Part shown: one piece after another, positions 8,688-18,476 of the stretch
Layout of the letters: each line of letters opens with the position of its first letter
Position numbering within the stretch: position 1 is the stretch's first letter
Assembly: GCA_947493695.1 (NCBI GenBank)
Contig: CANLSF010000001.1
Span: 868,001 to 932,000, forward strand
DNA from: an uncultured Kiloniellaceae bacterium
Lineage (GTDB): Bacteria; Pseudomonadota; Alphaproteobacteria; Kiloniellales; Kiloniellaceae
Length of the DNA stretch: 64,000 nt
Direction: 5' to 3'
Position numbers and translations under genes: made by a program
The notes under the pieces: generated by a model
What the model was told of the DNA's origin: nothing
Databases searched by the model: none
What the model saw: only the letters and a program-made list of their open reading frames with translations

Positions 8688-9104
8688 ATGTCTGAAGAAG
8701 CCCAATCGGACGAGCTTTTGGAGCTGACGGCTCAGGTTGTTGCCGCGCATGTTTCGAACAACTCAATCCCTGTAAATGATCTTCCACAACTTATTCGGGA
8801 AATTTATCAAACAATGGCCAGCGTCGGCTCTGCCGAGGGTCGGATGGCGGAACGCCCGAATCCCGCTGTCCCGGTCAAGAAATCTGTGACGCCTGACTAC
8901 ATTGTATGTCTTGAAGACGGCAAGAAACTCAAGATGCTCAAACGGCACCTCAAAACGGCCTATGACATGTCGCCGGAGGACTACCGTGAGCGTTGGAACC
9001 TACCTTCGGACTACCCCATGGTTGCACCCAATTACGCGAAACAGCGAAGCCGGCTTGCGAAACAAATCGGACTCGGAACGAAATCCCGCCGTGGGAAGCG
9101 CTAG
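8688..9104 (+). CDS. MucR/Ros family transcriptional regulator
   Basis: A 138-residue protein with the alphaproteobacterial Ros/MucR layout: an N-terminal oligomerisation region (about 10-50) and a C-terminal zinc-finger-like DNA-binding domain containing YIVCLEDGKKLKMLKRHL, YRERWNLPSDYPMVAPNYA and a basic tail ending SRRGKR. MucR proteins act as global, H-NS-like silencers of AT-rich promoters, affecting exopolysaccharide, motility and virulence genes. Only one Cys (in VCLED) is visible in the finger, so this looks like the variant with a single conserved cysteine. A strong terminator follows. Confidence 0.92.
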   Translation: MSEEAQSDELLELTAQVVAAHVSNNSIPVNDLPQLIREIYQTMASVGSAEGRMAERPNPAVPVKKSVTPDYIVCLEDGKKLKMLKRHLKTAYDMSPEDYRERWNLPSDYPMVAPNYAKQRSRLAKQIGLGTKSRRGKR

Positions 9105-9177
9105 CTTGCAGAGCCCTATCATCGTGATTTTGCACGCTTGTGCCGGGTCTTGAAGTGACCCTTGCGATAATACGTTT

Positions 9178-9215
9178 AAAAAGCGCTGCTCTGCATTGGC
9201 CGGGCGGCGCTTTTT
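9178..9215 (+). terminator. Rho-independent terminator after mucR
   Basis: The 5' arm AAAAAGCGCTGC (from 9178) pairs with the 3' arm GCGGCGCTTTTT (to 9215), with one G-T wobble. The T-tract is part of the 3' arm and the A-tract part of the 5' arm, so it could also work in the reverse direction. It separates mucR from fur. Confidence 0.75.
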
Positions 9216-9258
9216 ACGTTATAGTCCTCCGCGATAGGTTCCATTTTACGGCAGAATC

Positions 9259-9678
9259 ATGACGTCACGCCTCGAACAGTTGTGTATAGACAAGGGATTA
9301 AAGATGACCGAGCAGCGTCGCGTCATCGCCCAGGTGCTTTCCGAGTCAACAGATCATCCTGATGTTGAGCAGGTGTATCAGCGCGCTTCCAAACATGATC
9401 AGAGAATCTCGATTGCTACGGTTTACCGCACAGTCAAACTCTTTGAAGAGGCCAATATTCTCGATCGTCATGATTTCGGTGACGGGCGCGCCCGCTATGA
9501 GGAAGTGCCGACCGAACACCATGATCATCTTATCGATGTAAACAGCGGCGATGTCATCGAATTCAGCAACGAGACCATTGAGAAAATACAGCAGCAGATC
9601 GCTGACTCTCTGGGGTACAAACTGGTTGGTCATCGTCTTGAACTCTATGCAGTCCGCCAGAGTGAAGAGTCTCATTAA
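9259..9678 (+). CDS. fur: Fur family metal-responsive repressor (Fur/Mur type)
   Basis: A 139-residue protein. The winged helix has KMTEQRRVIAQVL and ISIATVYRTVKLFEE; the metal site includes EHHDHLID (residues 86-93). The C-terminal CxxC zinc pairs found in enterobacterial Fur are absent; the only cysteine is Cys9. This pattern is typical of alphaproteobacterial Fur/Mur proteins, which often answer to manganese as well as iron. A second Fur-family gene, irr, lies near 41.8 kb, so the usual division of labour (Irr for iron/haem status, Fur/Mur for manganese) is likely here (inference). Confidence 0.88.
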   Translation: MTSRLEQLCIDKGLKMTEQRRVIAQVLSESTDHPDVEQVYQRASKHDQRISIATVYRTVKLFEEANILDRHDFGDGRARYEEVPTEHHDHLIDVNSGDVIEFSNETIEKIQQQIADSLGYKLVGHRLELYAVRQSEESH

Positions 9679-9816
9679 GTTCGCGGAACCGCATTGGAAG
9701 GCGCCTGCGGACGCTGCGTTGTTCCAATCTCTATATCGTTCCGGTCGAGCGGAGCGCTTGATAAGGGACTGTGTATCAAGTGACGCCAGTGACGCGATCG
9801 TGAAGGGAAAGCCTTG

Positions 9817-10713
9817 ATGGTACTGCTGGATACGACTGAGGGTCGCCCGATCGAGGAACGATCGAACAACATCGTACTTCGTCTTGCTGAATCCGCGGCT
9901 GAAGTCCGGGCGGCGCAGGCTTTGCGCTATCGGATCTTCTATCGTGACATGGCCGCGAAACCCTCCGCCGAGGTCGCGGCTCTTGAGCGCGATTTCGACG
10001 AGTTCGATGATTATTGCGATCATCTTCTGATGTTGGACCAGACCCGCGGCAACGGACCTGAGTCCGTGATCGGGACCTATCGTCTTATGCGGCGCGAAGC
10101 TGCTGCGCGATGCGGGCGGTTTTACTCGGCCGACGAATATGACATTTCCAATTTGCTCAATCATCCCGGTGAAATTTTGGAACTGGGCCGTTCCTGCATC
10201 GATCCGGAGTACCGCAAGGGTTGGGCGATGCAGCTTCTATGGAAGGGTATCGTCGCCTACGTTATGGCCTATGACGTCGAGTTGATGTTCGGCTGCGCCA
10301 GTTTGCCCGGAACCGATCCTCAGGCGCTGGCTCTGCCGCTTTCCTATCTCTATCGCCATCATCTTGCGCCCGAAGGTCTCAGGCCCAGGGCGGTCGCCAG
10401 CCGTTATCAGGCGATGGATCTGGCGCAGGAGGAAGACATACTGCCGCGACAGGCGCTCCGCGAGATGCCGCCTTTGATCAAGGGATATCTGCGGCTTGGC
10501 GGTTATGTCGGCGATGGGGCCGTTGTGGATCACGAGTTTGGAACCACTGATGTCTGTGTGGTTGTTCAGATGGCTTCTGTGACCGGAAAGTATCGCCGCC
10601 ATTATATCGGTGAAGAGACGAAGCGGCCCGAAGATGTGGCGCAGGTGGACCCGCGCTCAGATTCTGTCGCTGCGGATGATCAGTCCCCGTCTCGAGAGCA
10701 GGACGACGGCTAG
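9817..10713 (+). CDS. olsB: L-ornithine N-alpha-acyltransferase (OlsB-type GNAT)
   Basis: About 298 residues. The acyltransferase core shows RYRIFYRDM, DDYCDHLLMLD, VIGTYRLMRRE, and LELGRSCIDPEYRKG, all characteristic of OlsB. It transfers a 3-hydroxyacyl chain from ACP to ornithine, the first step of ornithine-lipid synthesis. The start ATG at 9817 follows AAGGGA at a good distance. The next gene, olsA, follows at once, so both steps of the pathway are encoded together. Ornithine lipids replace phospholipids under phosphate limitation in many alphaproteobacteria. Confidence 0.9.
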   Translation: MVLLDTTEGRPIEERSNNIVLRLAESAAEVRAAQALRYRIFYRDMAAKPSAEVAALERDFDEFDDYCDHLLMLDQTRGNGPESVIGTYRLMRREAAARCGRFYSADEYDISNLLNHPGEILELGRSCIDPEYRKGWAMQLLWKGIVAYVMAYDVELMFGCASLPGTDPQALALPLSYLYRHHLAPEGLRPRAVASRYQAMDLAQEEDILPRQALREMPPLIKGYLRLGGYVGDGAVVDHEFGTTDVCVVVQMASVTGKYRRHYIGEETKRPEDVAQVDPRSDSVAADDQSPSREQDDG

Positions 10714-10714
10714 T

Positions 10715-11710
10715 ATGGATGCGGTCGATGTGATGGATCCGCGGCGGGAGTCCATGGATCCCAATCCCGGGTCATTCCTGCGGTCACTTTGCCGGATCCT
10801 GGTCTACGTCACCTTCACGGTCATATTGATACCCGTTCAATATATAGCTGTGCGGACCGGGTCCTCACTGCAAAGCAGTCTGCCGCGCTGGTATCACCGG
10901 CAATGCTGCAGAATTCTGGGGTTTCGGGTTGAGCGGCGCGGGCGCCAATCGCGTACGCACCCCACCCTCTATGTCGCCAATCATTCCTCCTATATCGACA
11001 TCATGGTCCTTGGGTCTTTGCTTCAGGCCTCCTTCATCGCAAAGTCCGAGGTCGCCGGCTGGCCGTTTTTCGGGTGGCTCGCAAAGCTGCAGCGCTCGGT
11101 CTTTGTCGAACGACGCCGGCATAAGTCCGGTGAGGGCCGGGACGAAATGACGATGCGCCTTCAGGCGGGTGATGATCTGCTGCTGTTCCCGGAAGGTACA
11201 TCCAACGACGGCAACACGGTGTTGCCTTTCAAATCTGCGCTCTTCGCAGCAGCGAAAACCGAGTTCGATGGCCAGCCGATAACGGTGCAGCCTGTGTCCG
11301 TTGCCTATACAAGACTCGACGGCGTGCCAATGGGGCGTTATCTAAGGCCCTTCTTCGCCTGGTATGGCGATATGGAACTGGCGAGCCATATATGGCGTGC
11401 GGTCGGTTTGGGATGGGTGACGGTGGTGGTCGATTTCCATCCGCCAGTCACACTTGACGAGTTTAACTCGCGCAAAGCTATGAGCGATCATTGTTATCGT
11501 CAGGTGTCGATTGGTGTCGCGGCGGCCTTGTCGGGGCGTCCGCGCAAGCGGGTGGAACAACTTGTTGCAGCGCGTGAACTGGCCCGATTGACTGACGAAC
11601 GTCCGCTGGAAGAGCGGCGAAAAGCGGATCGGCGGACGATTGCGGCTGAGGTCGAGCAAGAGCCGGAAGCCCCAGCAACCCCGCCGCTTGTGAGTTCGCC
11701 GAAGGAATGA
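10715..11710 (+). CDS. olsA: Lyso-ornithine lipid O-acyltransferase (OlsA; PlsC family)
   Basis: About 331 residues with an N-terminal membrane segment (about 24-45) and the PlsC acyltransferase motifs: NHSSYID (His90-x4-Asp95), FVERRR, and FPEGTSNDG. It acylates lyso-ornithine lipid, or lysophosphatidate, at the inner membrane. Placement right after olsB favours the ornithine-lipid role. The start is taken as ATG 10715, just after the olsB stop; ATGs at 10733 or 10754 are possible. The acidic, proline-rich C-terminus (ending EAPATPPLVSSPKE) is probably disordered. Confidence 0.88.
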   Translation: MDAVDVMDPRRESMDPNPGSFLRSLCRILVYVTFTVILIPVQYIAVRTGSSLQSSLPRWYHRQCCRILGFRVERRGRQSRTHPTLYVANHSSYIDIMVLGSLLQASFIAKSEVAGWPFFGWLAKLQRSVFVERRRHKSGEGRDEMTMRLQAGDDLLLFPEGTSNDGNTVLPFKSALFAAAKTEFDGQPITVQPVSVAYTRLDGVPMGRYLRPFFAWYGDMELASHIWRAVGLGWVTVVVDFHPPVTLDEFNSRKAMSDHCYRQVSIGVAAALSGRPRKRVEQLVAARELARLTDERPLEERRKADRRTIAAEVEQEPEAPATPPLVSSPKE

Positions 11711-11795
11711 ACGAAACGTCTCGGTAGAGCCGGTCTGCGGTTGATTTGTATAACCGCACTGATTGGGTGGTCCGAGCATGCTGGTGTAACGAAAA

Positions 11796-13247
11796 GTGTC
11801 AAAGAAGCTTTTTATCAAGACCTACGGCTGCCAGATGAACGTCTACGATTCGACGCGGATGTCCGATGTTCTGGCGCCGCTGGGGTATCTGCCGACGGAT
11901 CAGCCCGACGGTGCGGACATGATCATTCTCAACACCTGCCATATTCGGGAGAAGGCTTCCGAGAAGGTGTTTTCGGAGCTTGGCCGCTTAAAGCAGATGA
12001 AGCTGGAAAAGAGCGCGGACGGCGGGCGTATGATCCTGGCGGTGGCCGGGTGCGTCGCGCAGGCTGAAGGCGATGAGATCCTGCGGCGTGCGCCCCAGGT
12101 GGACTTGGTGTTCGGTCCGCAGACTTATCATCGCCTCCCTGAACTGGTGACGCGCACCTTGCGTGACGAAGACGCCGGTGGGGTTCTGGATATCGATTTC
12201 CCGCTCGAGTCCAAATTTGATGCTCTGCCGGATGATTCGGTGGTTGAGGGCGCATCCGCCTTCCTCTCGATCCAGGAAGGTTGCGATAAGTTCTGCACGT
12301 TTTGTGTCGTGCCTTATACCCGGGGGGCGGAGTTCTCACGCCCTGCGGCGGATATCTTTGCCGAGGCGCAGCGCCTGGTGGCTGCCGGTGCCCGTGAGAT
12401 CACGCTGCTCGGCCAGAACGTAAACGCCTATCACGGCGACGCGCCTTCGCTTGTTTTTGGGGGGGCGGCAGATGCCGCCGCTTCGTCGACCTGGGGATTA
12501 GGCCGCCTGCTGCGCTATCTCGCTGAAATCGACGGTCTGGAGCGGTTGCGTTACACCACATCCCATCCCCGGGATATGGACGATGAGCTGATTGCGGTTC
12601 ACGGCGATGAGCCGAAGGTCATGCCCTATTTGCATTTGCCGGTGCAATCCGGGTCGGATCGGATTCTTGAGGCGATGAACCGTCGTCACACGGCGGATGA
12701 CTATCGGCGGATTGTCGATCGTTTGCGCGATGCCTGTCCGCAGATTGCGCTGTCTTCCGACTTTATCGTCGGCTTCCCGGGCGAACGCGATGAGGATTTC
12801 GCGGATACGCTGCGACTGATCACCGACGTCGGTTACGCGCAGGCCTACTCCTTTAAATACAGTCCGAGGCCGGGCACGCCCGCTGAGGCAATCGAGCAGC
12901 AGATCGACGAGGCGGTCAAAAGCGAGCGCCTGGAGACTCTGCAGAACCTGCTCTCGGCACAGCAGATCGCCTTCAACCAATCGGCGGTTGGCCAGACCAT
13001 GCGGGTTCTGATGGAAAAGGCCGGACGCCGGGATCATCAGCTCTCGGGCAGGAGTCCCTTTATGCAGTCGGTGTTCGTCGAGGCAAACGGTCGTCTCCTG
13101 GGTAAAGTCGTGGAGGTTCGTATCGAAAAGGCCCATGCCCGCAGCCTGGAGGGGACGGTCGTGACCGGCACCTATAGCGGTGTGGCGGGCGTGGCAACGC
13201 AGCCTTCGAATCATAGTGGTGGCCCGAGCATGGAGGCTGCGTCTTGA
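11796..13247 (+). CDS. miaB: tRNA-2-methylthio-N6-dimethylallyladenosine synthase MiaB
   Basis: 483 residues with the full MiaB layout. The UPF0004 domain cysteines are Cys12 (YGCQMN), Cys48 (NTCHIRE) and Cys86 (AGCVAQ), which bind the sacrificial 4Fe-4S cluster. The radical-SAM motif CDKFCTFC gives Cys163, Cys167 and Cys170. A TRAM domain is at the C-terminus ([13 protein letters not shown] onward). It adds the methylthio group to i6A37 of tRNAs. Start is GTG at 11796. Its stop overlaps the phoH start. Confidence 0.96.
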   Translation: MSKKLFIKTYGCQMNVYDSTRMSDVLAPLGYLPTDQPDGADMIILNTCHIREKASEKVFSELGRLKQMKLEKSADGGRMILAVAGCVAQAEGDEILRRAPQVDLVFGPQTYHRLPELVTRTLRDEDAGGVLDIDFPLESKFDALPDDSVVEGASAFLSIQEGCDKFCTFCVVPYTRGAEFSRPAADIFAEAQRLVAAGAREITLLGQNVNAYHGDAPSLVFGGAADAAASSTWGLGRLLRYLAEIDGLERLRYTTSHPRDMDDELIAVHGDEPKVMPYLHLPVQSGSDRILEAMNRRHTADDYRRIVDRLRDACPQIALSSDFIVGFPGERDEDFADTLRLITDVGYAQAYSFKYSPRPGTPAEAIEQQIDEAVKSERLETLQNLLSAQQIAFNQSAVGQTMRVLMEKAGRRDHQLSGRSPFMQSVFVEANGRLLGKVVEVRIEKAHARSLEGTVVTGTYSGVAGVATQPSNHSGGPSMEAAS

Positions 13248-14248
13248 GTCCTTCGTCTGGAAAAGGCTCTGATGGGCCTGCCGTGATCGAATTTGACGAC
13301 AATGCACTTCTTCCTTTGCTGTACGGCGAGCATGATCAGAATCTCGTGCGCCTGGAGGAACGGCTTGGTGTTCGTGTTGCGTCGCGTGGAAACCGGCTGT
13401 CGATTTCGGGACCGCCGGAACAGGTGAAGGCCGCAAGTGATGCGGTTTCCGCGCTCTATGAACGTTTGCGCAAGGGGATGGACGTGGGCGAAGGAGAGAT
13501 CGACGCGGCCGCGCGGCTGGTCCAGACCGATCCGCAGGAGCCCAACAAAAAGGGTGCAGTGGAATCCATGCATGGCGACGATCTGACCATCGTCACCCGC
13601 CGCCGGAAACTCACGCCGCGCTCTGCGGGACAAGCACGTTACATCTCTGCTCTGCTGGATCATGAGCTGGTTTTTGGATTGGGGCCAGCGGGCACCGGCA
13701 AGACCTATCTTGCAGTTGCCGTTGCGACCTCGATGTTGATCACGGGCCGTGTCGAGCGGATCATCCTGTCGCGTCCGGCGGTCGAAGCCGGCGAGCGCCT
13801 CGGGTTCCTGCCGGGTGATATGCGCGACAAGGTGGATCCTTACCTGCGGCCTCTCTATGACGCGCTGCATGACATGCTGCCTGCGGAACAGATCGCGGGT
13901 CGCCTGGAAAGCGGCGAAATCGAGATCGCGCCGCTCGCCTTTATGCGGGGCCGGACCCTGAGCAACGCCTTTGTGATTCTGGACGAAGCTCAGAATACGA
14001 CACCCGTGCAAATGAAGATGTTTCTGACCCGTCTGGGAGAAAACGGTCGCATGGCGATTACCGGTGATCTGTCTCAGGTCGATCTGCCAAAAGGACAACT
14101 CTCCGGACTTCAGGACGCCTTCGACACCCTGCGGAACATGAAAGAACTCTCCTTTGTCGAGTTCACCAATGCCGATATCGTGCGACATGATCTTGTGACC
14201 AAGATTGTGAAGGCCTACGAAGCGCGTGACAAATCCTCGGGCTCTTGA
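13244..14248 (+). CDS. PhoH family ATPase (YbeZ-like)
   Basis: 334 residues: an N-terminal RNA-binding-like region ([22 protein letters not shown]-like) and a P-loop ATPase domain with GPAGTGKT at residues 147-154 and VILDEAQN for Walker B. It belongs to the PhoH/YbeZ group that works with the RNase YbeY, whose gene follows. Start is TTG at 13244, overlapping the miaB stop (TTGA), so the two are translationally coupled. Confidence 0.93.
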   Translation: MSPSSGKGSDGPAVIEFDDNALLPLLYGEHDQNLVRLEERLGVRVASRGNRLSISGPPEQVKAASDAVSALYERLRKGMDVGEGEIDAAARLVQTDPQEPNKKGAVESMHGDDLTIVTRRRKLTPRSAGQARYISALLDHELVFGLGPAGTGKTYLAVAVATSMLITGRVERIILSRPAVEAGERLGFLPGDMRDKVDPYLRPLYDALHDMLPAEQIAGRLESGEIEIAPLAFMRGRTLSNAFVILDEAQNTTPVQMKMFLTRLGENGRMAITGDLSQVDLPKGQLSGLQDAFDTLRNMKELSFVEFTNADIVRHDLVTKIVKAYEARDKSSGS

Positions 14249-14438
14249 CAAGATCAGCGCAGACAAAGCGCGAGCTGCACTTTGGGTTTGGCCAGTTTAA
14301 GTCGTGAGACCAAGTATTGCTGGTGTATAGTTTTTTGACGTTGAGGGACGAGTGCGCGGCCGTTCAATCGGAAACGCTCCTGGTCCAGATGTGCATGTGT
14401 AACCATTTCGTCGATATGACGGCAGTTCGCTTGAGAAG

Positions 14439-15065
14439 ATGAACGACGACCCTGACAGTACCGGCTTGAGCATGGAAATCGCGATTCTCGATTCCTGCTG
14501 GCATGAGATTCTCCCGGATTTACCTCCGTCGGACACTGCGTCCGATAACCCGGCCGATGAGGCCGGCCAAGAGATTGTGGCGTCTGACGGTCTGATCCAG
14601 CGTGCTGCTGCTGCGGCCTTTGCGGATGCAGCCCCGGAGCCTCTACGGGACAATCCGGTGGAGCTCAGCCTGGTACTGGTGGATGATGCCCACATCCGGG
14701 TTCTCAATAATGATTATCGCGGTTTTGACAAGCCGACCAACGTCCTGTCGTTCGCGGCGCTGGATGATGACGATGCTCTGCCTGCAGGGACTCCCGTCCT
14801 GCTCGGCGATGTCATCCTGGCCCGGGAGACGATTCTGCGCGAGGCCGCCGACCAGGGTAAGGCTGTGACGAGCCATGTCAGTCATCTGGTCGTTCACGGG
14901 GTGCTTCATCTTCTCGGGTTTGACCACGAGACCGACGAGGATGCTGAAGAGATGGAAGGGCGTGAGATTGCCATTCTCGAAAGGCTGAAAATTGCCAACC
15001 CCTATCACAATATATCGGGTGGTGAACTTCATTCCGATCACGAAACGATGACGGGTTTGCAATGA
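14439..15065 (+). CDS. ybeY: Endoribonuclease YbeY (rRNA maturation)
   Basis: Up to 208 residues. The metalloprotein signature HLVVHGVLHLLGFDH gives zinc ligands His153, His157 and His163. FDKPTNVLSFA is the conserved substrate region. YbeY acts in 16S rRNA 3' maturation and ribosome quality control. The first about 70 residues are longer and more acidic than in many homologues; ATG at 14472 (MEIAIL) is an alternative start. The stop overlaps the next gene's start (ATGA). A 190-base gap separates it from phoH and may hold its own promoter. Confidence 0.94.
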   Translation: MNDDPDSTGLSMEIAILDSCWHEILPDLPPSDTASDNPADEAGQEIVASDGLIQRAAAAAFADAAPEPLRDNPVELSLVLVDDAHIRVLNNDYRGFDKPTNVLSFAALDDDDALPAGTPVLLGDVILARETILREAADQGKAVTSHVSHLVVHGVLHLLGFDHETDEDAEEMEGREIAILERLKIANPYHNISGGELHSDHETMTGLQ

Positions 15066-15997
15066 GCGAAGCGGCGGGAAACGAGAAATCGGCCAGATCC
15101 GGTGAGGCTTCCGTCTTTGGCGGATTGAGAACCTGGCTGACAGGATTGTTCAAGTCGCGCAACGGTGATTCGCAACTGCGCGAGACGATCGAAGAGATCA
15201 TCGTCGAAATCCAGGAGAATGAGGACGAGAGCGAGGCGGCGACGCCGATCAGCACAGACGAGCGGATGATGCTCGGCAATATCCTCAAACTCCGTCATCT
15301 GACGACCTACGACGTTATGGTTCCGCGTGCGGATATCGTTGCGGTTGACATCAATACGCCCATCGACGAACTGATTGAGGTTATGAGCCGCGCGGGACAC
15401 TCCCGTTTGCCGGTGTTCCGCGGAACCCTGGATGATGTCGTCGGGATCGTTCATATCAAGGATCTACTCGAGCACACGAAGCAGCAGAAGCCCTTCAAGC
15501 TGGCGGATATCGTTCGCAAGGTCCTGATCATTGCACCTTCGATGCGGGTTCTGGATCTGTTGCTGGAAATGCGCCTTTCCCGTGTTCACCTGGCGCTCGT
15601 TGTTGACGAATTTGGTGGTATCGATGGTCTTCTGACCACCGAAGACCTGCTGGAAGAGATCGTTGGCGAGATCGAGGACGAGCATGACGTGGAAGAAGGC
15701 CCCAAGCTTGTCGAGCGCTCTGATGGCCTGTTGGCCGCGGACGCCCGCGCGACCGTCGAGGAATTTGAAGAACTGGTGGGACCGATTTTGTCCGACGAGG
15801 AACGCGACGAGGACATCGACACGCTTGGCGGTCTGGTGTTCTTCCTGGCCGGACGCGTCCCTGCCCGCGGCGAGCTGATTGTGCATCCAACGAGCGGTGT
15901 CTGCTTTGAAATTCTCGAGGCTGACCCCCGGCGTGTGAAGCGACTGCGCATTCGTCAGCTCCCGGAGCGTGCTGAGTCCGAAGCCGCGAATGATTAA
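15062..15997 (+). CDS. corC: CorC/HlyC-type transporter-associated CBS protein
   Basis: 311 residues without membrane segments. After a charged N-terminus come two CBS domains (about residues 90-210: MVPRADIVAVDINTPIDELI, HSRLPVFRG, VVGIVHIKDLL) and a C-terminal CorC_HlyC domain (about 225-300: DIDTLGGLVFFLAGRVPARG). It is placed between ybeY and lnt as in many proteobacteria. CorC proteins modulate magnesium/cobalt efflux, but direct function is not well settled. Confidence 0.93.
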   Translation: MSEAAGNEKSARSGEASVFGGLRTWLTGLFKSRNGDSQLRETIEEIIVEIQENEDESEAATPISTDERMMLGNILKLRHLTTYDVMVPRADIVAVDINTPIDELIEVMSRAGHSRLPVFRGTLDDVVGIVHIKDLLEHTKQQKPFKLADIVRKVLIIAPSMRVLDLLLEMRLSRVHLALVVDEFGGIDGLLTTEDLLEEIVGEIEDEHDVEEGPKLVERSDGLLAADARATVEEFEELVGPILSDEERDEDIDTLGGLVFFLAGRVPARGELIVHPTSGVCFEILEADPRRVKRLRIRQLPERAESEAAND

Positions 15998-17591
15998 AGC
16001 CTCTCTCGGGCCTATTGCCCATTATTGCGCAGAGCTTGAGGGCTGGCGGCGACTTACTGCGGCAGCAATTTGCGGTGCTCTCGCCGCATTGGCTTTGCCA
16101 CCCATTCATCTTTTCCCTCTGCTGATACCCGCGTTTTGCGGTCTGCTCTGGTTGCTGGATGGTGTTGAGCGGCCACGGCAGGCCGCATACCTGGGCTGGA
16201 GCTTCGGCTTCGGTCACGGCGTGGTCGGGCTTTACTGGGTGGGACATGCCTTCCTGGTTGATGCCGCGCAGTATGGTTTTCTCATGCCTTTCGCGGTTGC
16301 GGGGCTCGCAGCCCTGCTCGCTTTTTTTCCGGCCCTTGCCATCTACGGCGTCGCCCGTCTGGCCTGGAAGGGTGTCGCACGTGGCGTTGCCCTGGCGGTT
16401 TTCTGGGTGCTGACGGAATGGCTGCGATCCTGGATATTTACCGGGTTCCCATGGAATCTCATGGGCAGTGTCTGGACTTTCGCGCCGGAGATGCTCCAGC
16501 TCGCCTCACTGACCGGCGTATGGGGATTGTCTTTCATGACCCTCCTCGCCGCGGCGGCGCCTGCTGCTTTGGCTGGACGGGCCGCCATATCCGGCGGAGC
16601 TGCACGGACTGCCGCCGTGATTTTCCTGATTTTGCCGGTTCTTGCCTGGGCCGGAGGCGCTCTTCGGCTTGCCTCGGCGCCGGACCCTGAAACGCATGTT
16701 GTGGCCGATGTTACGCTGCGGCTGGTTCAACCCAATGTGCAGCAGTCGCTGAAATGGCGTTCGGAGCTTCGGAACGGACACGTCAACGATATTATCCGAC
16801 TGAGCCGGGCGCCGGGCTTCGAAAAGGTGACGCACGTCGTTTGGCCTGAGACCGCCATTCCTTTCCTGCTGTCCAATGACGCCCGGGATGCGCAGCTGCG
16901 CAGCGTGATTGCGGCGGCGGCGCCGGCGAATGGCTTGTTGCTGACCGGTGTGCCGCGCATGGGCGAGGGGCAACCCGGTGCTACGAAGCGACCGGTCGAG
17001 GGCAGGTCCCTTACCTGGAACAGCTTCCAGGCCTTCGATGCCTCCGGAGCGGCAAGAGCCACTTATGACAAGTTCCACCTGGTCCCCTTTGGCGAGTACG
17101 TTCCCTTCCGCGGGCTCCTGTCCTTTTCGAAGCTGACAGCCGGGCGAGGAGATTTTTCCTCCGGACCCGGCCCCACGACGCTTTCCCTTCCCGGTCTTCC
17201 TCCAGCAAGTCCGCTGATCTGCTATGAGATTATCTTTCCAGGGCAGGTCGTTGATCCCGACAATCGGCCGGGCTGGATTCTCAACGTTACAAACGATGCA
17301 TGGTTCGGTGATTCTTCAGGGCCAAGGCAGCATTTTGCGTCGGCCCGATTACGAGCAGCCGAAGAGGGGATTCCCGTAATTCGGGTGGCGAACACTGGAA
17401 TATCCGGTGTGATCGATGGATACGGTCGCGTTTTAAGCCGGATTGAGCTTGGGACAGCGGGTGTTCTTGATGTTTCGCTCCCAAAACCGGTGGCGAATCA
17501 GGAAATCTATTCAATTTCAAGTGATTGGAAACTTATCACACAGATGATTCTTTTCGTTTTCCTGGGATTCGGGCTAAGAAATTTCAGCTAA
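15990..17591 (+). CDS. lnt: Apolipoprotein N-acyltransferase
   Basis: About 533 residues, with several N-terminal membrane segments (about residues 25-200) and a C-terminal nitrilase domain. The catalytic triad regions are visible: VWPETAIPF (Glu), DKFHLVPFGEYVPF (Lys) and ICYEIIFPG (Cys). It adds the third acyl chain to lipoproteins at the periplasmic face of the inner membrane. ATG 15990 overlaps the end of corC by 8 bases. The sequence ends with a last membrane segment (MILFVFLGFGLRNFS). Confidence 0.95.
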   Translation: MIKASLGPIAHYCAELEGWRRLTAAAICGALAALALPPIHLFPLLIPAFCGLLWLLDGVERPRQAAYLGWSFGFGHGVVGLYWVGHAFLVDAAQYGFLMPFAVAGLAALLAFFPALAIYGVARLAWKGVARGVALAVFWVLTEWLRSWIFTGFPWNLMGSVWTFAPEMLQLASLTGVWGLSFMTLLAAAAPAALAGRAAISGGAARTAAVIFLILPVLAWAGGALRLASAPDPETHVVADVTLRLVQPNVQQSLKWRSELRNGHVNDIIRLSRAPGFEKVTHVVWPETAIPFLLSNDARDAQLRSVIAAAAPANGLLLTGVPRMGEGQPGATKRPVEGRSLTWNSFQAFDASGAARATYDKFHLVPFGEYVPFRGLLSFSKLTAGRGDFSSGPGPTTLSLPGLPPASPLICYEIIFPGQVVDPDNRPGWILNVTNDAWFGDSSGPRQHFASARLRAAEEGIPVIRVANTGISGVIDGYGRVLSRIELGTAGVLDVSLPKPVANQEIYSISSDWKLITQMILFVFLGFGLRNFS

Positions 17592-17639
17592 AACTTGAAT
17601 AGGTTGGGTATTAACCTGACATAAAGTCGCGAAAAAGCG

Positions 17640-17668
17640 TTGACCGCATACAGTAGTATGCTTATAAC
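17640..17668 (+). promoter_or_regulatory. Promoter with operator dyad in its spacer, upstream of PraR-like gene
   Basis: A -35 box TTGACC (17640-17645), a 17-base spacer and a -10 box TATAAC (17663-17668). The spacer holds the perfect dyad GCATAC-AGTA-GTATGC (17646-17661). A dyad here would block RNA polymerase when bound. The nearest candidate ligand is the HTH protein encoded 42 bases downstream, which would make this an autoregulated promoter (inference). Confidence 0.6.
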
Positions 17669-17709
17669 AGTGAATAGTAATAGTGGATAAGCTTAAGGAT
17701 AATTCGACG

Positions 17710-18171
17710 ATGAGTGGCGTTCAGGAAATGCAGCCGGTGCGCGGAAAGGGTAAGCCAAACCCCATCGATGTTCATGTCGGTAGCCGCATCAGGCTTCGCC
17801 GTACCCTCCTCGGTATGAGCCAGGAAAAGTTGGGCGAAGCGATCGGCTTGACGTTCCAGCAAGTTCAAAAATACGAGCGTGGAGCAAACCGTGTCGGTGC
17901 GAGTCGTCTTTACGATTTGTCGCGCGTGCTCGACGTTTCAATTGGTTATTTCTTCGCGGAAATGCCTGACACGGTTGCGGCGCAGTCTCCTGTGCAGATC
18001 CGTGACATGGGTGTAACCGACGAAGAGATGTACACTCACGAACCAGATCCGATGGCGAAGCGCGAGACCCTCGAATTGGTGCGGGCGTACTACAAGATTT
18101 CGGACCCGCAGGTGCGCAAGCGCTTGTTCGAGATGACGAAAGCACTTGGCGCTGCGTCTGACGGCGAGTAG
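17710..18171 (+). CDS. HTH (XRE) transcriptional regulator, PraR/PhrR-like
   Basis: About 153 residues: an N-terminal HTH_XRE domain ([20 protein letters not shown], then [20 protein letters not shown]) and a C-terminal helical region. Sequence and position between lnt and metK match the conserved alphaproteobacterial regulator known in rhizobia as PraR or PhrR, which affects biofilm and quorum-sensing genes. ATG 17710 has AAGGA about 10 bases upstream. A GTG at 17683 would add nine residues. The target genes in this organism are unknown. Confidence 0.88.
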   Translation: MSGVQEMQPVRGKGKPNPIDVHVGSRIRLRRTLLGMSQEKLGEAIGLTFQQVQKYERGANRVGASRLYDLSRVLDVSIGYFFAEMPDTVAAQSPVQIRDMGVTDEEMYTHEPDPMAKRETLELVRAYYKISDPQVRKRLFEMTKALGAASDGE

Positions 18172-18476
18172 CAGGCTTTACCACGCAGGTTTATCGGGGA
18201 TCAGTGTTTCCCGGCCTTCGTGCTGCCTTTACCCTGCGGCGTTCAAACGCCAAGCAAGCGGCTGTGTTTTTTTTGGACGTAGCCGTTGATTTCAGCTGGA
18301 TAACGCGATCAACCTTCTAGGTTGGTCGCGTTTGTTCTTGACCTTTCGCGTGCATTTTGTTTCTAGAAGCACCAGTTGTTTGCGGAATTAACATTCTGGC
18401 GGGCGGCTGGATTTTTTTGTAAACACTCCGACCACCTTATACCGAATTACAGTCTGTGCTGATGGGGGACCTAATA
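18172..18476. other. Intergenic region between praR-like gene and metK
   Basis: 305 bases with no gene. It holds the terminator at 18304-18338 and a small hairpin GGCGTT-CA-AACGCC near 18238-18251. The last 100 bases should hold the metK promoter and leader. I looked for the SAM-II and SAM/SAH riboswitch cores sometimes found before metK and did not recognise either. Confidence 0.5.
18304..18338 (+). terminator. Rho-independent terminator after PraR-like gene
   Basis: CGCGATCAACC (18304-18314) pairs with GGTTGGTCGCG (18320-18330) with a single wobble and a 5-base loop, followed by the T-rich TTTGTTCTT. It would isolate the regulator from metK. Confidence 0.75.

Noticed and set aside
18340-18476. 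SAM riboswitch before metK
   Set aside because: I compared the leader with the cores of SAM-II and SAM/SAH motifs from memory and found no match; only a terminator and weak stems are present. A covariance search would settle it.
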